Source: JAJPHW01 sp963771505 (GTDB taxonomy: Bacteria; Acidobacteriota; Terriglobia; Terriglobales; Acidobacteriaceae). From it: a stretch of 64,000 bases of DNA. The position numbers and the translations under genes were made by a program. Below are positions 55,193-64,000 of the stretch, in pieces. Every line of letters starts with the position of its first letter. The stretch's first letter is position 1. Location: the NCBI GenBank assembly GCA_963771505.1, contig CAVYTO010000002.1, positions 186,001 through 250,000 on the forward strand, written 5' to 3'. The notes under the pieces were generated by a model that made no database searches, had not been told where the DNA came from, and was given only the letters and a program-made list of their open reading frames with translations.

Positions 55193-56710
55193 ATGCAATG
55201 CGCGTCTGGCAGCACTTCGCCCCGAATTTGGATGATCGCCTTACTGTGCACGTTTGTGGCAACGCAAGTTGCGGCGCAGGCGAACTCAACCGCGAACGAT
55301 TCGCAGGGCGACTTGCGAGAGCAAGTACGAAATCTGCAAGAGGCTGTGTCGGAAATTCGCGCGGAGTCCGCGCGATATCGTCAGGAAACCGAAGAGCTTC
55401 GACACGAATTGGAACTGACGCGATCGCAGATTGCCACGGCATCGGACTCGGCCGAGTCTGTGACTACAGCCATCAACGATACGACACCTCAGTCAAAATT
55501 GGACAAGCTGGACGATCAGTACTCGCTGCTTGCAGGAAAGGTCGACGACCAGTATCAAACTAAGGTCGAGAGCTGGTCGAAGTATCGGGTGCGGCTATCG
55601 GGGATTGTGCTTTTCAATCTTTTCAGCAACGGCGGCACGGTGGACAACGCGGACATACCAGCGCTGGCGTTTCCCAATCCACCGGGTTCGTCGGGCGGCG
55701 ATTTTGGGGCGACCCTGCGACAATCTCAAATCGGCCTTGAAGCCGTTGGCCCGCGCTTTCTTGGTGCTCGCACCAGCGCAAATTTGCTGTTCGATTTTGG
55801 TGGCGGTTTCGCGAACTTACCCAATGGCGTGAACTACGGATTGAGTTGGCTGCGCACGGGCACGGTACGGCTAGACTGGACCAACACATCAATCGTGGCC
55901 GGACAAGACGCATTGTTTTTCTCGCCGGCTGGACCGACATCCTTCGCTTCGCTTTCGGTTCCCGCGCTGAACTACGCTGGAAATCTGTGGAGTTGGACGC
56001 CCCAGGTGCGGGTCGAGCACCGCTTTGCGGTCAGAGAAAATTCGCAGGTGCTCGTACAAGCGGGATTGCTGGACAGTCTTGACGGAGAGACACCGGCGAG
56101 TGGAAATTACCGCGCACCGCAGGCGGGGGAGTATTCCCGGCAGCCAGCGTATGCCGGTCGTTTGGCGTGGGACCGTCCATTATTCGGACAGACGTTGACT
56201 GTCGGCGGCGGTGGCTATTTCGGGCGGCAGGATTACGGGTTCGGACGCATCGTGGAAGGATGGGCGGTCACAACCGACTGGAACCTGCCACTGAGCACGC
56301 GATTTTCATTGTCAGGCAAGTTTTATCGAGGGCTCGCGGTCGGGGGAATCGGCGGTGGCCTGGGCAGCAGCGTCATTGCGAACGGCGATCCGACGATCCA
56401 AGCCACAAGAATTCGAGGGTTAGATTCCGCGGGCGGATGGGCGCAGCTGAAATATAAGCTGCGGCCAACGGTGGAGTTCAATGCAGCTTATGGGGAAGAC
56501 AATCCTTTCGCGGCGGATGTGCAAAATTACGGTGGCGCGAATTCCGGGCCGAGCCTGCTGCGCAATCAAGGCTCGCTGGCGAATGTGATTTATCGTCCGC
56601 GATCTGACTTGATTTTATCGGCGGAATATCACTACCTGAAGACTTTTGCCACGGGACGCCAGATTTACACCGCGAACCAGCTAAATCTACTCATGGGAGT
56701 TTTGTTCTGA
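55193..56710 (+). CDS. outer-membrane barrel with N-terminal coiled coil
   Basis: This 505-aa protein starts behind AAGGAGGAGAAATC. Residues 1-29 are a signal peptide ending TQVAAQA. About 38-80 forms a coiled coil (REQVRNLQEAVSEIRAESA, RQETEELRHELELTRSQI). The rest alternates amphipathic strands with aromatic girdles (VRLSGIVLFNLFS, QIGLEAVGPRFLG) and ends with MGVLF, a terminal Phe typical of outer-membrane barrels. This layout resembles DcaP-type or phosphate-porin-like trimeric channels. The specific substrate is not evident. Confidence 0.8.
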   Translation: MQCASGSTSPRIWMIALLCTFVATQVAAQANSTANDSQGDLREQVRNLQEAVSEIRAESARYRQETEELRHELELTRSQIATASDSAESVTTAINDTTPQSKLDKLDDQYSLLAGKVDDQYQTKVESWSKYRVRLSGIVLFNLFSNGGTVDNADIPALAFPNPPGSSGGDFGATLRQSQIGLEAVGPRFLGARTSANLLFDFGGGFANLPNGVNYGLSWLRTGTVRLDWTNTSIVAGQDALFFSPAGPTSFASLSVPALNYAGNLWSWTPQVRVEHRFAVRENSQVLVQAGLLDSLDGETPASGNYRAPQAGEYSRQPAYAGRLAWDRPLFGQTLTVGGGGYFGRQDYGFGRIVEGWAVTTDWNLPLSTRFSLSGKFYRGLAVGGIGGGLGSSVIANGDPTIQATRIRGLDSAGGWAQLKYKLRPTVEFNAAYGEDNPFAADVQNYGGANSGPSLLRNQGSLANVIYRPRSDLILSAEYHYLKTFATGRQIYTANQLNLLMGVLF

Positions 56711-57447
56711 TCGGCGGCGATTCCAATATCTTTCGGATACTGCTCGCGGCTGCATTGTTTTGCGGTTCCGTAATCGCTGCCAGGGGGCAAGAAGTAGATG
56801 TTTCAGGGCGTGTCCGCCTGACTGGAAGCGGGGAGCGCAAGAATACAAACTTTTCCGGCGTGGCGGTTTGGCTTGAACCGCTGACGCCGTTTGCTTCACC
56901 AACCAGCCCGTCCACAGCTTCGACATCCCACCCACGGCTGGTGCAGAAGAATAAAAGTTTTGAGCCACACCTTCTCGTTGTTCCTGTGGGATCCGCCATT
57001 GACTTTCCAAATCGCGATCCCTGGTTTCACAACGTATTCTCGCTGTTCGAAGGCAAGCGATTCGATTTAGGGCTTTACGAAGCTGGAGAATCGCGAGTCG
57101 TGCATTTTGATCGCGCGGGTATCAGCTACATCTTTTGCAACATACATCCGGAAATGAGCGCGGTGGTCATCGCGGTGGCGACTCCATATTATGCCGTCTC
57201 GGCGAAAAATGGAAGTTTGGTTTTACACAATGTCCCGCCGGGGAAGTATTCGCTGCGTGTATGGAGTGACCGCGCGCTACCCGATGCTTTGCGGTCGTTC
57301 GAACGAGAAGTGATTGTTAACGGCAACGCTCATTCACTTGGCGAAATCGTTCTTCCGGCCTTCTCCTCTCCGCAACACCACCTCAACAAGTACGGACGCG
57401 AGTATGATCCTCACTCGGGATCTGATGGCGCTTACTCTCAACCCTAA
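56707..57447 (+). CDS. exported cupredoxin-like protein
   Basis: This protein of about 246 aa has a signal peptide that reads best from a CTG at 56707: LIGGDSNIFRILLAAALFCG then SVIAARGQ. The CTG overlaps the porin stop as CTGA, with GGGAG upstream. The first standard start (TTG 56755) cuts into the signal peptide. The mature part has a plastocyanin/methylamine-utilisation-like fold with possible copper ligands: His in DPWFHNVFSLF and a Cys and His in FCNIHPEMSAVV. A carboxypeptidase-like stretch follows (VLHNVPPGKYSLRVWSD). It is probably periplasmic and binds copper, by inference. Confidence 0.82.
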   Translation: MIGGDSNIFRILLAAALFCGSVIAARGQEVDVSGRVRLTGSGERKNTNFSGVAVWLEPLTPFASPTSPSTASTSHPRLVQKNKSFEPHLLVVPVGSAIDFPNRDPWFHNVFSLFEGKRFDLGLYEAGESRVVHFDRAGISYIFCNIHPEMSAVVIAVATPYYAVSAKNGSLVLHNVPPGKYSLRVWSDRALPDALRSFEREVIVNGNAHSLGEIVLPAFSSPQHHLNKYGREYDPHSGSDGAYSQP

Positions 57448-57518
57448 TCCTCCGGCGCCACAAAAGACATATCTTGACAGTCCAGCCGATATCCTGATCG
57501 CAGGCGTTACTTATGGGA

Positions 57519-58649
57519 TTACAAGCTGGCGTCGCCATCGAAGTGGGACGGATCCCAGGCGGCCTCGTCCACTAATTCCAGCGCAAGCTCATCACTGTTC
57601 GTTTTGTAGAAGTACGCCCACGCCGGCAGCGCACGATGATACGGACGTGCGCTTTCGATCATGCGCTGCTTGTCGGAACGAAAGCCAAACGCCTCGAGCA
57701 TGTGAATGTTTTCTTTGCGGCATCGGTCGAACGCCCAAGCCAGTAGTTTGGGCGCCGAGCTGTAATCGCCATCTAGCGCCTGGAAATCAACCATCCTCAT
57801 GCGTGTCAAACCGAATTGAGGGTTGTCACACCGGAAGAAGATGGCATAAGACTGAAGCTTCCCGGCATTTTCTGTAGTGGCGACCCAGGCGCGACCGTCT
57901 CTGAGCGCGTGCTGAAAATGCCAATGCAAAATTTCGGAAGAGCGATCGGCGATCAAGCGGTTCGGCTGCTCTTTTGTCAGCGAATTCCAGAAAGCGTCGA
58001 ATCGGTCACCGAATTCCGTACAATTCGCGACTCCGTGGGCTGCGTCCCGAGAGAACGGTTGGCGGCCTAACTCTGCCAACGACGAGGCTGCGGCCATTGG
58101 CAGGGCAACGAGTCCCGGCCAGGATTTGGTCTGGGCGACACTGCGCATGAAATCGCGGTGCTGAGCAATCCAAAATGAAGATCGATTCCAATCGCCGGCC
58201 GGCGTCCGTGAACAGCGCATTGGCTCAAACAATCTTGAGGAATTACCGTTAGCCGAAGCGATGATGACGAGTTCGGCCAGATTCTGGTTCAGCAAGCGGC
58301 GCAGCAACGAAGCGGCGTATCCCCGGTACAGCGGCTGGGCCACCAGACCTCGCCCGCAGGCGGCAATCACTCTGCGGCCGCGAAAGCGATAGGAAACGGG
58401 AATGTTTCCCAGAGACGCCACAATTCGGCCCTTGTCATCCCTCGCCACCCATCCGATCGGCCATTTGGGAGTGCGCTGGAATACGGGATTGTCGCGCCAA
58501 AGACCGCACCATTCGGCGAAAGGCTTTACATCCAGTCCGTTGCGGGATTCCAGGAAAGCAATTTCTTCATAATCATTGAAAGACATTTCTCCAATGACAA
58601 CTTTTGCGCGAGGTTCTACTAATGCGGCCATGGGGGAGGTCACGCTCAT
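57519..58649 (-). CDS. GNAT-like acyltransferase
   Basis: This 376-aa protein contains a GNAT-like first half: MSFNDYEEIAFLESRNGL, KGRIVASLGNIPVSYRFRGR, and RGLVAQPLYRGYAASLLRRL, where the acetyl-CoA loop would be. The second half (residues of about 220-376) is a further acyltransferase-like or FemAB-like domain ending with SHFDGDASL. It probably moves an acyl group onto an envelope or small-molecule acceptor, but no substrate can be named. Convergent with the cupredoxin gene. Confidence 0.65.
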   Translation of the reverse strand: MSVTSPMAALVEPRAKVVIGEMSFNDYEEIAFLESRNGLDVKPFAEWCGLWRDNPVFQRTPKWPIGWVARDDKGRIVASLGNIPVSYRFRGRRVIAACGRGLVAQPLYRGYAASLLRRLLNQNLAELVIIASANGNSSRLFEPMRCSRTPAGDWNRSSFWIAQHRDFMRSVAQTKSWPGLVALPMAAASSLAELGRQPFSRDAAHGVANCTEFGDRFDAFWNSLTKEQPNRLIADRSSEILHWHFQHALRDGRAWVATTENAGKLQSYAIFFRCDNPQFGLTRMRMVDFQALDGDYSSAPKLLAWAFDRCRKENIHMLEAFGFRSDKQRMIESARPYHRALPAWAYFYKTNSDELALELVDEAAWDPSHFDGDASL

Positions 58650-58834
58650 AAGATGCCGGCGGCGATTGAAGGTTCTATCTGCCGCCGTTGAAATAGCGAA
58701 TTCAGGTCACACTTCATTTGACTGAGACGAGCCAGGGTCGGCGCGGACTAACAAATACACAGAAGTGCAATATCTTGCAGCAATTACGGGGTGGCAGGTG
58801 CGCTCTGTTAGTCAGTTTGCGCATGGGAACGTCA

Positions 58835-58840
58835 TATAAT
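58835..58840 (+). promoter_or_regulatory. perfect TATAAT upstream of the ECF sigma gene
   Basis: TATAAT matches the -10 consensus. No good -35 is seen at 16-18 bp. The expected start near 58847 gives a short leader to the sigma ORF. Confidence 0.4.
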
Positions 58841-58863
58841 GTTGCGACCCTGACCGGGACGCG

Positions 58864-59457
58864 ATGACATTGAAGAGAGACAAGCCAGATGAAGGGAAAA
58901 TGGAGCCCCAATCCGTCCTGAACCTCTCGCGGGTGTTTGGAATAGAACTCTCCGACGAGCAGCGGAAAAGTCAGAAGTTGGAAGAGACCCTGGTGGAGCT
59001 TTATGCGTCCATGCGGGGGTCTCTGATTGGCTACGCTTACCAGATTCTGGGCTCTAGCGGGGACAGCGAAGATCTGGTGCAGATGGCCTTCATTAAGCTA
59101 TTTGACCAGCTGAAAAGCAAGCCGGAAATACTCAACCTGCGCAGCTGGCTCTACCGCGTGGTGCATAACCTCGCGATCGATCACGTTCGGCGCAAGGGTG
59201 CCCACGAAATGGCGGTCGCGGGCTGGGTTGCCGATCGTTCGCTATCAGATAGATCGAGTTCTACCGAACAGGAAATGATTCATCGGCAGGAAGCCGCCAA
59301 CTGCCTTGCCTTGCTGAATGAACGCGAAAAGCAATGCTTGAGGTTGCGGGCAGAAGGCCTTAGCTACCAAGAAGTAGGTGATGTTTTGGGCATCAGTCAA
59401 AAATCCGTAAGCGTGTACCTGGTGCGCGGCCTGAAGAAAGTTCGGGGGGCAAAATAA
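58864..59457 (+). CDS. ECF-type sigma-70 family factor
   Basis: This 197-aa sigma factor has region 2 (AYQILGSSGDSEDLVQMAFIKLFDQL, then LRSWLYRVVHNLAIDHVRRK) and region 4 (LNEREKQCLRLRAEGLSYQE, GDVLGISQKSVSVYLVRGLKKVR). Regions 1 and 3 are reduced. The start is 58864, or the ATG at 58900 behind AAGGG. It is followed 2 bp later by its anti-sigma gene. It probably responds to envelope stress. Confidence 0.93.
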   Translation: MTLKRDKPDEGKMEPQSVLNLSRVFGIELSDEQRKSQKLEETLVELYASMRGSLIGYAYQILGSSGDSEDLVQMAFIKLFDQLKSKPEILNLRSWLYRVVHNLAIDHVRRKGAHEMAVAGWVADRSLSDRSSSTEQEMIHRQEAANCLALLNEREKQCLRLRAEGLSYQEVGDVLGISQKSVSVYLVRGLKKVRGAK

Positions 59458-59459
59458 AA

Positions 59460-61361
59460 ATGCGAAACGAACCAATTTCATCCCCCCATTTGAATGAAAC
59501 GCAAATCCTCTCATATCTGGATGGCGAGCTGGAACGAGCCGAGCGCGAAGCGGCACATAAACATCTGGAGAGCTGTTGGACTTGCCGTGGTTTGGTAAAC
59601 GAGATTCAAGGCAGCATTCAGGCGTTTATGAATGCTCGGGCCACTGTACTTCCGCAAGAATCTCCGTTTGCCGAGATGAGAATTGAGCAGTTCCGGCAGA
59701 GGCTGGCCCGGCATGCCGATTCTGGTGCGGGCGAGTCCGGGATGGCTGCCAAAGCTTCGGCGTGGCGCGAGAAATTTTCGGCAGCGGCAGCATTTCTCTT
59801 TTCTCCACGCCAGGCAGCGATTGCCGGATTTCTGGTTGCCACCCTCCTGATCGTAATGTTCACCGATGTACTGAACACACGCGTCTCTGCTGATACTTTG
59901 CTCACCCGGGCGGACCAGTACGACTCTTCACATGCCCCGGCGACAGGCAAGGTGAATCACGTTTCCTTAAAGGTGGAACGAATCAGCCGAAAAGGCCGCG
60001 ACATAAAAGCTTTGGGAACGCTCGCTGTGCTGCACGATTCTGCCACTTCGGGAACCTATCTGGATGCAGTCTCTGCCAACGGCGATAGCTCCCATGCAAT
60101 GATCGCGGCGAATGGGCGCGGAGGCGAGGAAGCCTTGCGCGGGATGCTTTCGCCTGAAGATGCGATCGTGGAGCAATATCTGGATACTATTCAGTGGACG
60201 CCCGACGTTTCCGCTTCAGCATTCAAGCGGCTGCTCACCGGGGAACCCGGATTCAAAGCGTCGGCTTACAAGAACGACGACGGCTTTGCGGTGAACTATC
60301 AGGTCACTGGCGCGGCGGCCCACGGCGTAACGCAAGCCCTGTTACAAGTAGCTGCCGGCGACTTCGCCCCAACAGGCGTGAGCATCTTTACCGGCGATCA
60401 GGAAAGCGGGAAAGAATACCGCTTCACCCGCACCGGCTTTGTCCAGGATGAACGCACCCCCGAACTGGCTGCGCTGTTTGTTCCTGCATCGCCTTCTCCA
60501 GAGACCCGCACCGCAAGTCGCGACTTGCCGAAGATGAGCAAACCGGTTCCAGTTGCTTATGAGCATTCACGGGCTACCGAAAGGGAAGTCGAAGTTGCCA
60601 GCTCGCTCCATAGATCGGATGCCTGCCTCGGCGAAGAAATCTACGTGTTTCCGATGTCGGATGGCAATCTGCTGGTCCAGGGAATCGTCGATTCCGCGCA
60701 GCGCCGCTCGGCCATTGTGCAGATGCTGAAGGCCGACGGAGTGCAGGCGCGAATCGAGATCTATCTTCCGCGAGAAATCAAGGATGGGTCGGGGCTTTAC
60801 GGCCCGCCACAAAGCTTCCGCGAAAGCGTTGTTCCGGGACCGGGCCCGAACATCAATGGCGCTCTGGCCGAAGGTTCGGCGGACAAATCGCCGCTTTACG
60901 AGCGTCTGACACAGCATTTCGCCAAACCTGGAGTTTCGCCGGAGGATGCGGAAAAAGAAGTGGCAGTCTTCTCGAACGAGGTTGTGACCCTGGCGCGGCA
61001 GACGTTCCTGCATGCGTGGGCGCTGAAGCGGTTGGAAGGCGAATTCTCTGAGGCGAGGACAACGGGTCTGTCAGATTCCACACTCCGTAAGGTCGACGCC
61101 ATGCGGCGCGATCACCGACGTTGGATAGCCACTTTGGCGAAGCGCGAGTCTGAGATGCTGACTCCGCTAACCAACATGCAGGGTGCTGCCCAGGGCTTGG
61201 AGCAGGCCAAGGCGGGTGTTGTCGGTACGGATGCGCTGCTCCACCTGGCGGAACAGCAGAGCCAACTGATCGGGGCTCTCTTCGGATCGTCGCAACCAGC
61301 ACAGGCGACTAATGCGGGCTTGGCGCAGCTTCTGGCTGTGGTCCGGCGAATGGGGTCGTAA
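59460..61361 (+). CDS. zinc-finger anti-sigma factor with large periplasmic region
   Basis: This 633-aa protein has an N-terminal ZAS domain with AAHKHLESCWTCRGL (His-x3-Cys-x2-Cys zinc knuckle, about residues 33-43) that should bind the adjacent sigma. One membrane helix lies at about 118-142 (AIAGFLVATLLIVMFTDVLN). The long outer part of about 490 residues contains a BON-like segment (GNLLVQGIVDSAQRRSAIVQ) and an extended helical tail. Anti-sigmas are usually 200-300 aa, so the C-terminal part is unusual. It probably senses and controls the sigma by proteolysis or binding. Confidence 0.88.
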   Translation: MRNEPISSPHLNETQILSYLDGELERAEREAAHKHLESCWTCRGLVNEIQGSIQAFMNARATVLPQESPFAEMRIEQFRQRLARHADSGAGESGMAAKASAWREKFSAAAAFLFSPRQAAIAGFLVATLLIVMFTDVLNTRVSADTLLTRADQYDSSHAPATGKVNHVSLKVERISRKGRDIKALGTLAVLHDSATSGTYLDAVSANGDSSHAMIAANGRGGEEALRGMLSPEDAIVEQYLDTIQWTPDVSASAFKRLLTGEPGFKASAYKNDDGFAVNYQVTGAAAHGVTQALLQVAAGDFAPTGVSIFTGDQESGKEYRFTRTGFVQDERTPELAALFVPASPSPETRTASRDLPKMSKPVPVAYEHSRATEREVEVASSLHRSDACLGEEIYVFPMSDGNLLVQGIVDSAQRRSAIVQMLKADGVQARIEIYLPREIKDGSGLYGPPQSFRESVVPGPGPNINGALAEGSADKSPLYERLTQHFAKPGVSPEDAEKEVAVFSNEVVTLARQTFLHAWALKRLEGEFSEARTTGLSDSTLRKVDAMRRDHRRWIATLAKRESEMLTPLTNMQGAAQGLEQAKAGVVGTDALLHLAEQQSQLIGALFGSSQPAQATNAGLAQLLAVVRRMGS

Positions 61362-61418
61362 GGCCAGTCGATCGCCAATTAATCCCGATACCGATTACAT
61401 TTGAGCGACGGTCAATAC

Positions 61419-61424
61419 TATAAT
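61419..61424 (+). promoter_or_regulatory. perfect TATAAT upstream of the TonB-dependent receptor
   Basis: TATAAT matches the -10 consensus. The candidate -35 at 18 bp (TTACAT) is poor. It lies 84 bp before the receptor start. Confidence 0.35.
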
Positions 61425-61508
61425 CTTCGCGGTGGCAATTTTCCCGCAAACGATGCTAGCCAGAATGGTTGCTGCGCGTGACGCGGATGTTAGCGCAGAG
61501 ACAACCGA

Positions 61509-64000
61509 GTGACCCGCGCACAACACGGATTTCTTCTCCTCTTGTTATTCATGCCATTCTCGCCGCTGTTTGCGCAGCGCGCCGCTTTGTTTGGTTCGGT
61601 CACAGATCAAAGCGATCATGTTGTCAGCGGCGCGAGCATCACGCTGCTCAATCTAGACCAGGGGTTGAAACGCGACGTTAGCAGTAACAGCGGCGGTTAC
61701 TTCACAGTGCCTTTTCTTCAACCAGGACACTACATGGTCACGGTCCAGAAGGAAGGATTTGCGATTTCAGAAGTGCGCGATCTGGTTCTGCACGTGGACG
61801 AGAACCGCGGCCTCAACATCGCACTGAAGGTAGGCGCGCAACCCGTACAGATTCAAGTGAGCGCACAGACGCAACCGGTGGAAGTTGTAAGTTCCGCGCT
61901 GGGCAGCGTGGTCGCCGGCGAAGTTGTGCGCAACGCGCCGCTTAACGGGCGCGACATTCGCGATCTGGCGCTTCTGCAACCGGGAGTGACGCCAACCGAT
62001 AGCGACTTCACGACAAATGGAGTTGGGACATTTAATGTCGCCGGTGGGCGAAGTGACTCCGTTGCGTATCTGCTGGATGGCGGAATCAACAATGATTTAA
62101 TCGACAACCGCGCTGTGTATGTTCCGAATCCGGATACGGTGGCGGAGTTCCACATACTCACCAGCAACTACCCGGCCGAATTTGGGCGAAATTCTGGCGG
62201 AGTTGTGAGCGTCGCTACGCGCTCTGGGTCGAACCAGTTTCACGGGTCGGCATTCGATTTTCTGCGCAATGATGCGCTCGACGCCAACAGTTACTTCAAT
62301 ATTGTGAATGGACTGCCGCGGGACATCCTGAAGCGAAACCAGTATGGCGGAACGATTGGCGGCCCTATTGGTATTCCTCGAGCGGGACTTGGGAAAAACC
62401 GGCTGTTCTTTTTTTTCGGATATCAGGGCGAGCGACAGAACCAGACCCTCACCTTACACAGCGTTCCCACATTCACTCCCGCGGAGCTGAACGGAAATTT
62501 TTCTCAAGCGGGACCGAACCAAACCCCGGATCCGAACGTTGGCGCTTTCCTTCTCGCAAATCCCTATTTCCAGGCGGACCCCGCCAAGGCGCAGGCGGCG
62601 ATCATTGATCCAACGAAAATAAACACTGTGGCGCAGAATTACATCTCGGCCGGACTTATACCAACTTCAGCGACCGGAGTTCTGAATCCATCGCAACCTC
62701 TGACCCTCAATAGCAACGAGTTGACAGGCAAGTTCGACTTTGATGTTAGTTCGAGCGACAAATTATCTGTCACTTTAGGGTGGGACCAGACGCACGAGAT
62801 CAGTCCTTTCGATTACGCAACGGTTAGCGGGTTTCCCGACGTCTCAGATTTTCATGATTACGTGTTCAATGGTGCCTACACTCACATCTTCGAGCCGAAT
62901 CTGATTAACGAATTCCGACTTACCGCAGAGCGCACGAAAAACCACGCCGAGAACCCTGGCAAGCGATTGCCGACGCCCGCGCAGTTGGGAATCGGGGTGA
63001 CGCCGGACCTGCCGAACGGGCCTGCGAACTTATTTTTTGATACTGGACTGTTGATTGGTTTTAGCGCGGTGGGGCCGCAGAAGTTTGCCGATAACACGTA
63101 TACGTTTTCGGACGCGATCACATGGGTGAGAGGCAATCACGCTTTAAAGTTTGGCGGCGGGTTTTCGATTTATCAGAACAATACGTTTTTCGCCTTTATC
63201 AACGACGGTCAATTTGTTTTCTTCGGCGCGAACGGCATCGGGTCACAAAATTCGTTTGCCGATTTTCTGCTGGGAATTCCGCTGCAATACTCGCAGGGGT
63301 CGGCCGCACCTTCGAATGTCCGCAGCAAATTCACCGATGGTTTTGTGCAGGATTCATGGAAGGTGCGCAAGAACCTGGTGCTGGATTTGGGCGTGCGATA
63401 CGAATACGCCAGCCCAAAAATAGACACGCTGGGACGGACGTTCTCCGTAATTCCCGGTCTGCAATCCCGGCTGTTTCCCACCGCGCCGCCGGGCATGGTT
63501 TTCCCGGGCGATCCGGGCGCGCCGCGAGGGGTGAATTTTCCTGACACAAACAATTGGGCACCGCGGATTGGGTTTGCGTGGGATCCGGCAGGGAACGGCA
63601 AGACGAGCCTTCGTGGGGCCGCGGGCGTGTTCTATGACATTCTCAAGGCGGAAGACAACTTGCAGTTCAACGGGTCGCCGCCATTTTATGCCAGCGCAAC
63701 GCTGGGGTTTTCACCGTTTAGCGGAGGACCGCCGCCCAATTATTTGGGTCAGCCATTTGCCAGCACGGGAGCCGAGAATCCATTTCCATCGGGAACGCCT
63801 TCGCCTAACTTAAATTTCGGGGCTGAAGGGTATCTTCCGATCGGGGGCTCGGGAACGACTTTCGTGGTTGACCCTCACTTGCGCACTCCCTACACCTACC
63901 AGTATCACCTGACGCTCGAGCGGGAACTGCTTCCGAACACGATCGTTCAAATTGGATATGTGGGCAACAGTTCACACGGTCTTACATCTTTGATCGACAT
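61509..64000 (+). CDS. TonB-dependent receptor, Oar-like (cut by window edge)
   Basis: The frame is open from a GTG at 61509 (a stop lies upstream in frame) to the right edge, about 830 codons. A signal peptide reads FLLLLLFMPFSPLFAQ. It is followed by a carboxypeptidase-regulatory-like domain (ALFGSVTDQSDHVVSGASIT, then KRDVSSNSGGYFTVPFLQPG) and the plug (APLNGRDIRDLALLQPGV, YLLDGGINNDL, ATRSGSNQFHGSAF). The barrel then begins. These are the features of acidobacterial/Oar-type outer-membrane receptors. The ligand is unknown; the C-terminal barrel is outside the window. Confidence 0.93.
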   Translation, partial: MTRAQHGFLLLLLFMPFSPLFAQRAALFGSVTDQSDHVVSGASITLLNLDQGLKRDVSSNSGGYFTVPFLQPGHYMVTVQKEGFAISEVRDLVLHVDENRGLNIALKVGAQPVQIQVSAQTQPVEVVSSALGSVVAGEVVRNAPLNGRDIRDLALLQPGVTPTDSDFTTNGVGTFNVAGGRSDSVAYLLDGGINNDLIDNRAVYVPNPDTVAEFHILTSNYPAEFGRNSGGVVSVATRSGSNQFHGSAFDFLRNDALDANSYFNIVNGLPRDILKRNQYGGTIGGPIGIPRAGLGKNRLFFFFGYQGERQNQTLTLHSVPTFTPAELNGNFSQAGPNQTPDPNVGAFLLANPYFQADPAKAQAAIIDPTKINTVAQNYISAGLIPTSATGVLNPSQPLTLNSNELTGKFDFDVSSSDKLSVTLGWDQTHEISPFDYATVSGFPDVSDFHDYVFNGAYTHIFEPNLINEFRLTAERTKNHAENPGKRLPTPAQLGIGVTPDLPNGPANLFFDTGLLIGFSAVGPQKFADNTYTFSDAITWVRGNHALKFGGGFSIYQNNTFFAFINDGQFVFFGANGIGSQNSFADFLLGIPLQYSQGSAAPSNVRSKFTDGFVQDSWKVRKNLVLDLGVRYEYASPKIDTLGRTFSVIPGLQSRLFPTAPPGMVFPGDPGAPRGVNFPDTNNWAPRIGFAWDPAGNGKTSLRGAAGVFYDILKAEDNLQFNGSPPFYASATLGFSPFSGGPPPNYLGQPFASTGAENPFPSGTPSPNLNFGAEGYLPIGGSGTTFVVDPHLRTPYTYQYHLTLERELLPNTIVQIGYVGNSSHGLTSLID

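Noticed and set aside
58714..58911. A 65-codon minus-strand frame before the sigma gene
   Set aside because: It has no ribosome-binding site, overlaps the probable promoter and sigma start, and has an improbable composition.

Overview
The window looks like chromosomal DNA from an Acidobacteriota bacterium, probably Terriglobia. The evidence is the mix of an Oar-type TonB-dependent receptor with a carboxypeptidase-like plug, large exported proteins made of Ig-like, BNR and HAF repeats, a TPR-STPK of the acidobacterial type, a pilus minor-pilin cluster and a moderately GC-rich base composition. No tRNA, rRNA, CRISPR array, transposase, integrase or phage gene was seen. The genus is an inference.

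Layout. 1-10676: ftsK (cut by the left edge), uppP, a VOC protein, an exported choice-of-anchor/Fn3 protein, wecB, hemH, gluQ, a type I glutamine synthetase, a TonB-like protein, a zinc-ribbon/His-rich/NTF2-like protein and a HAD hydrolase. 10717-15965 (minus): a minor-pilin operon fimT-pilV-pilW-pilX; fimT and pilV are intact, but pilW and the pilX-like gene carry at least five frameshifts between them. 16311-21736: a surface-polysaccharide block with ugd and uxs (UDP-glucose to UDP-glucuronate to UDP-xylose), an ExeA-type ATPase, and two paralogous LuxR regulators whose receiver domains have lost the phosphoacceptor aspartate; one has a foldable RNA leader. 22169-27371: a 1607-residue exported propeller/Ig protein with a curious C-terminal tail, coupled to a small HTH-like gene. 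27490-34654: modBC without modA, an exported protein, glmU, nadE and a DsbA-like protein. 34670-43034: an orphan TPR-secretin, citrate synthase, a tiny four-Cys protein, galE, a secreted copper-radical oxidase candidate and a seven-repeat HAF protein. 43167-52385: a Ser/Thr kinase with TPRs, an isochorismatase-like protein, an ABC exporter, fabF divergent from hemW, and an acyl-CoA dehydrogenase. 52643-57447: a probable operon of response regulator, histidine kinase, coiled-coil/beta-barrel protein and cupredoxin-like protein. 57519-64000: a GNAT-like acyltransferase, an ECF sigma with a very long anti-sigma, and the receptor cut by the right edge.

How it fits together. Many genes serve the envelope: undecaprenyl-phosphate recycling (UppP), UDP-sugar supply (WecB, GlmU, Ugd, Uxs, GalE), pili, secretin and outer-membrane barrels. 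A recurring sequence-level signal is a -10-like hexamer ending 6-9 bases before a start codon that lacks a Shine-Dalgarno site. It is seen at gluQ, modB, glmU, nadE, galE, the STPK, the isochorismatase-like gene, fabF and hemW, and suggests leaderless transcripts. At fabF/hemW the two -10 elements overlap in an 18-bp divergent spacer. The strongest leads for something new are the ATPase flanked by two degenerate-receiver regulators and the two-component/porin/cupredoxin operon.
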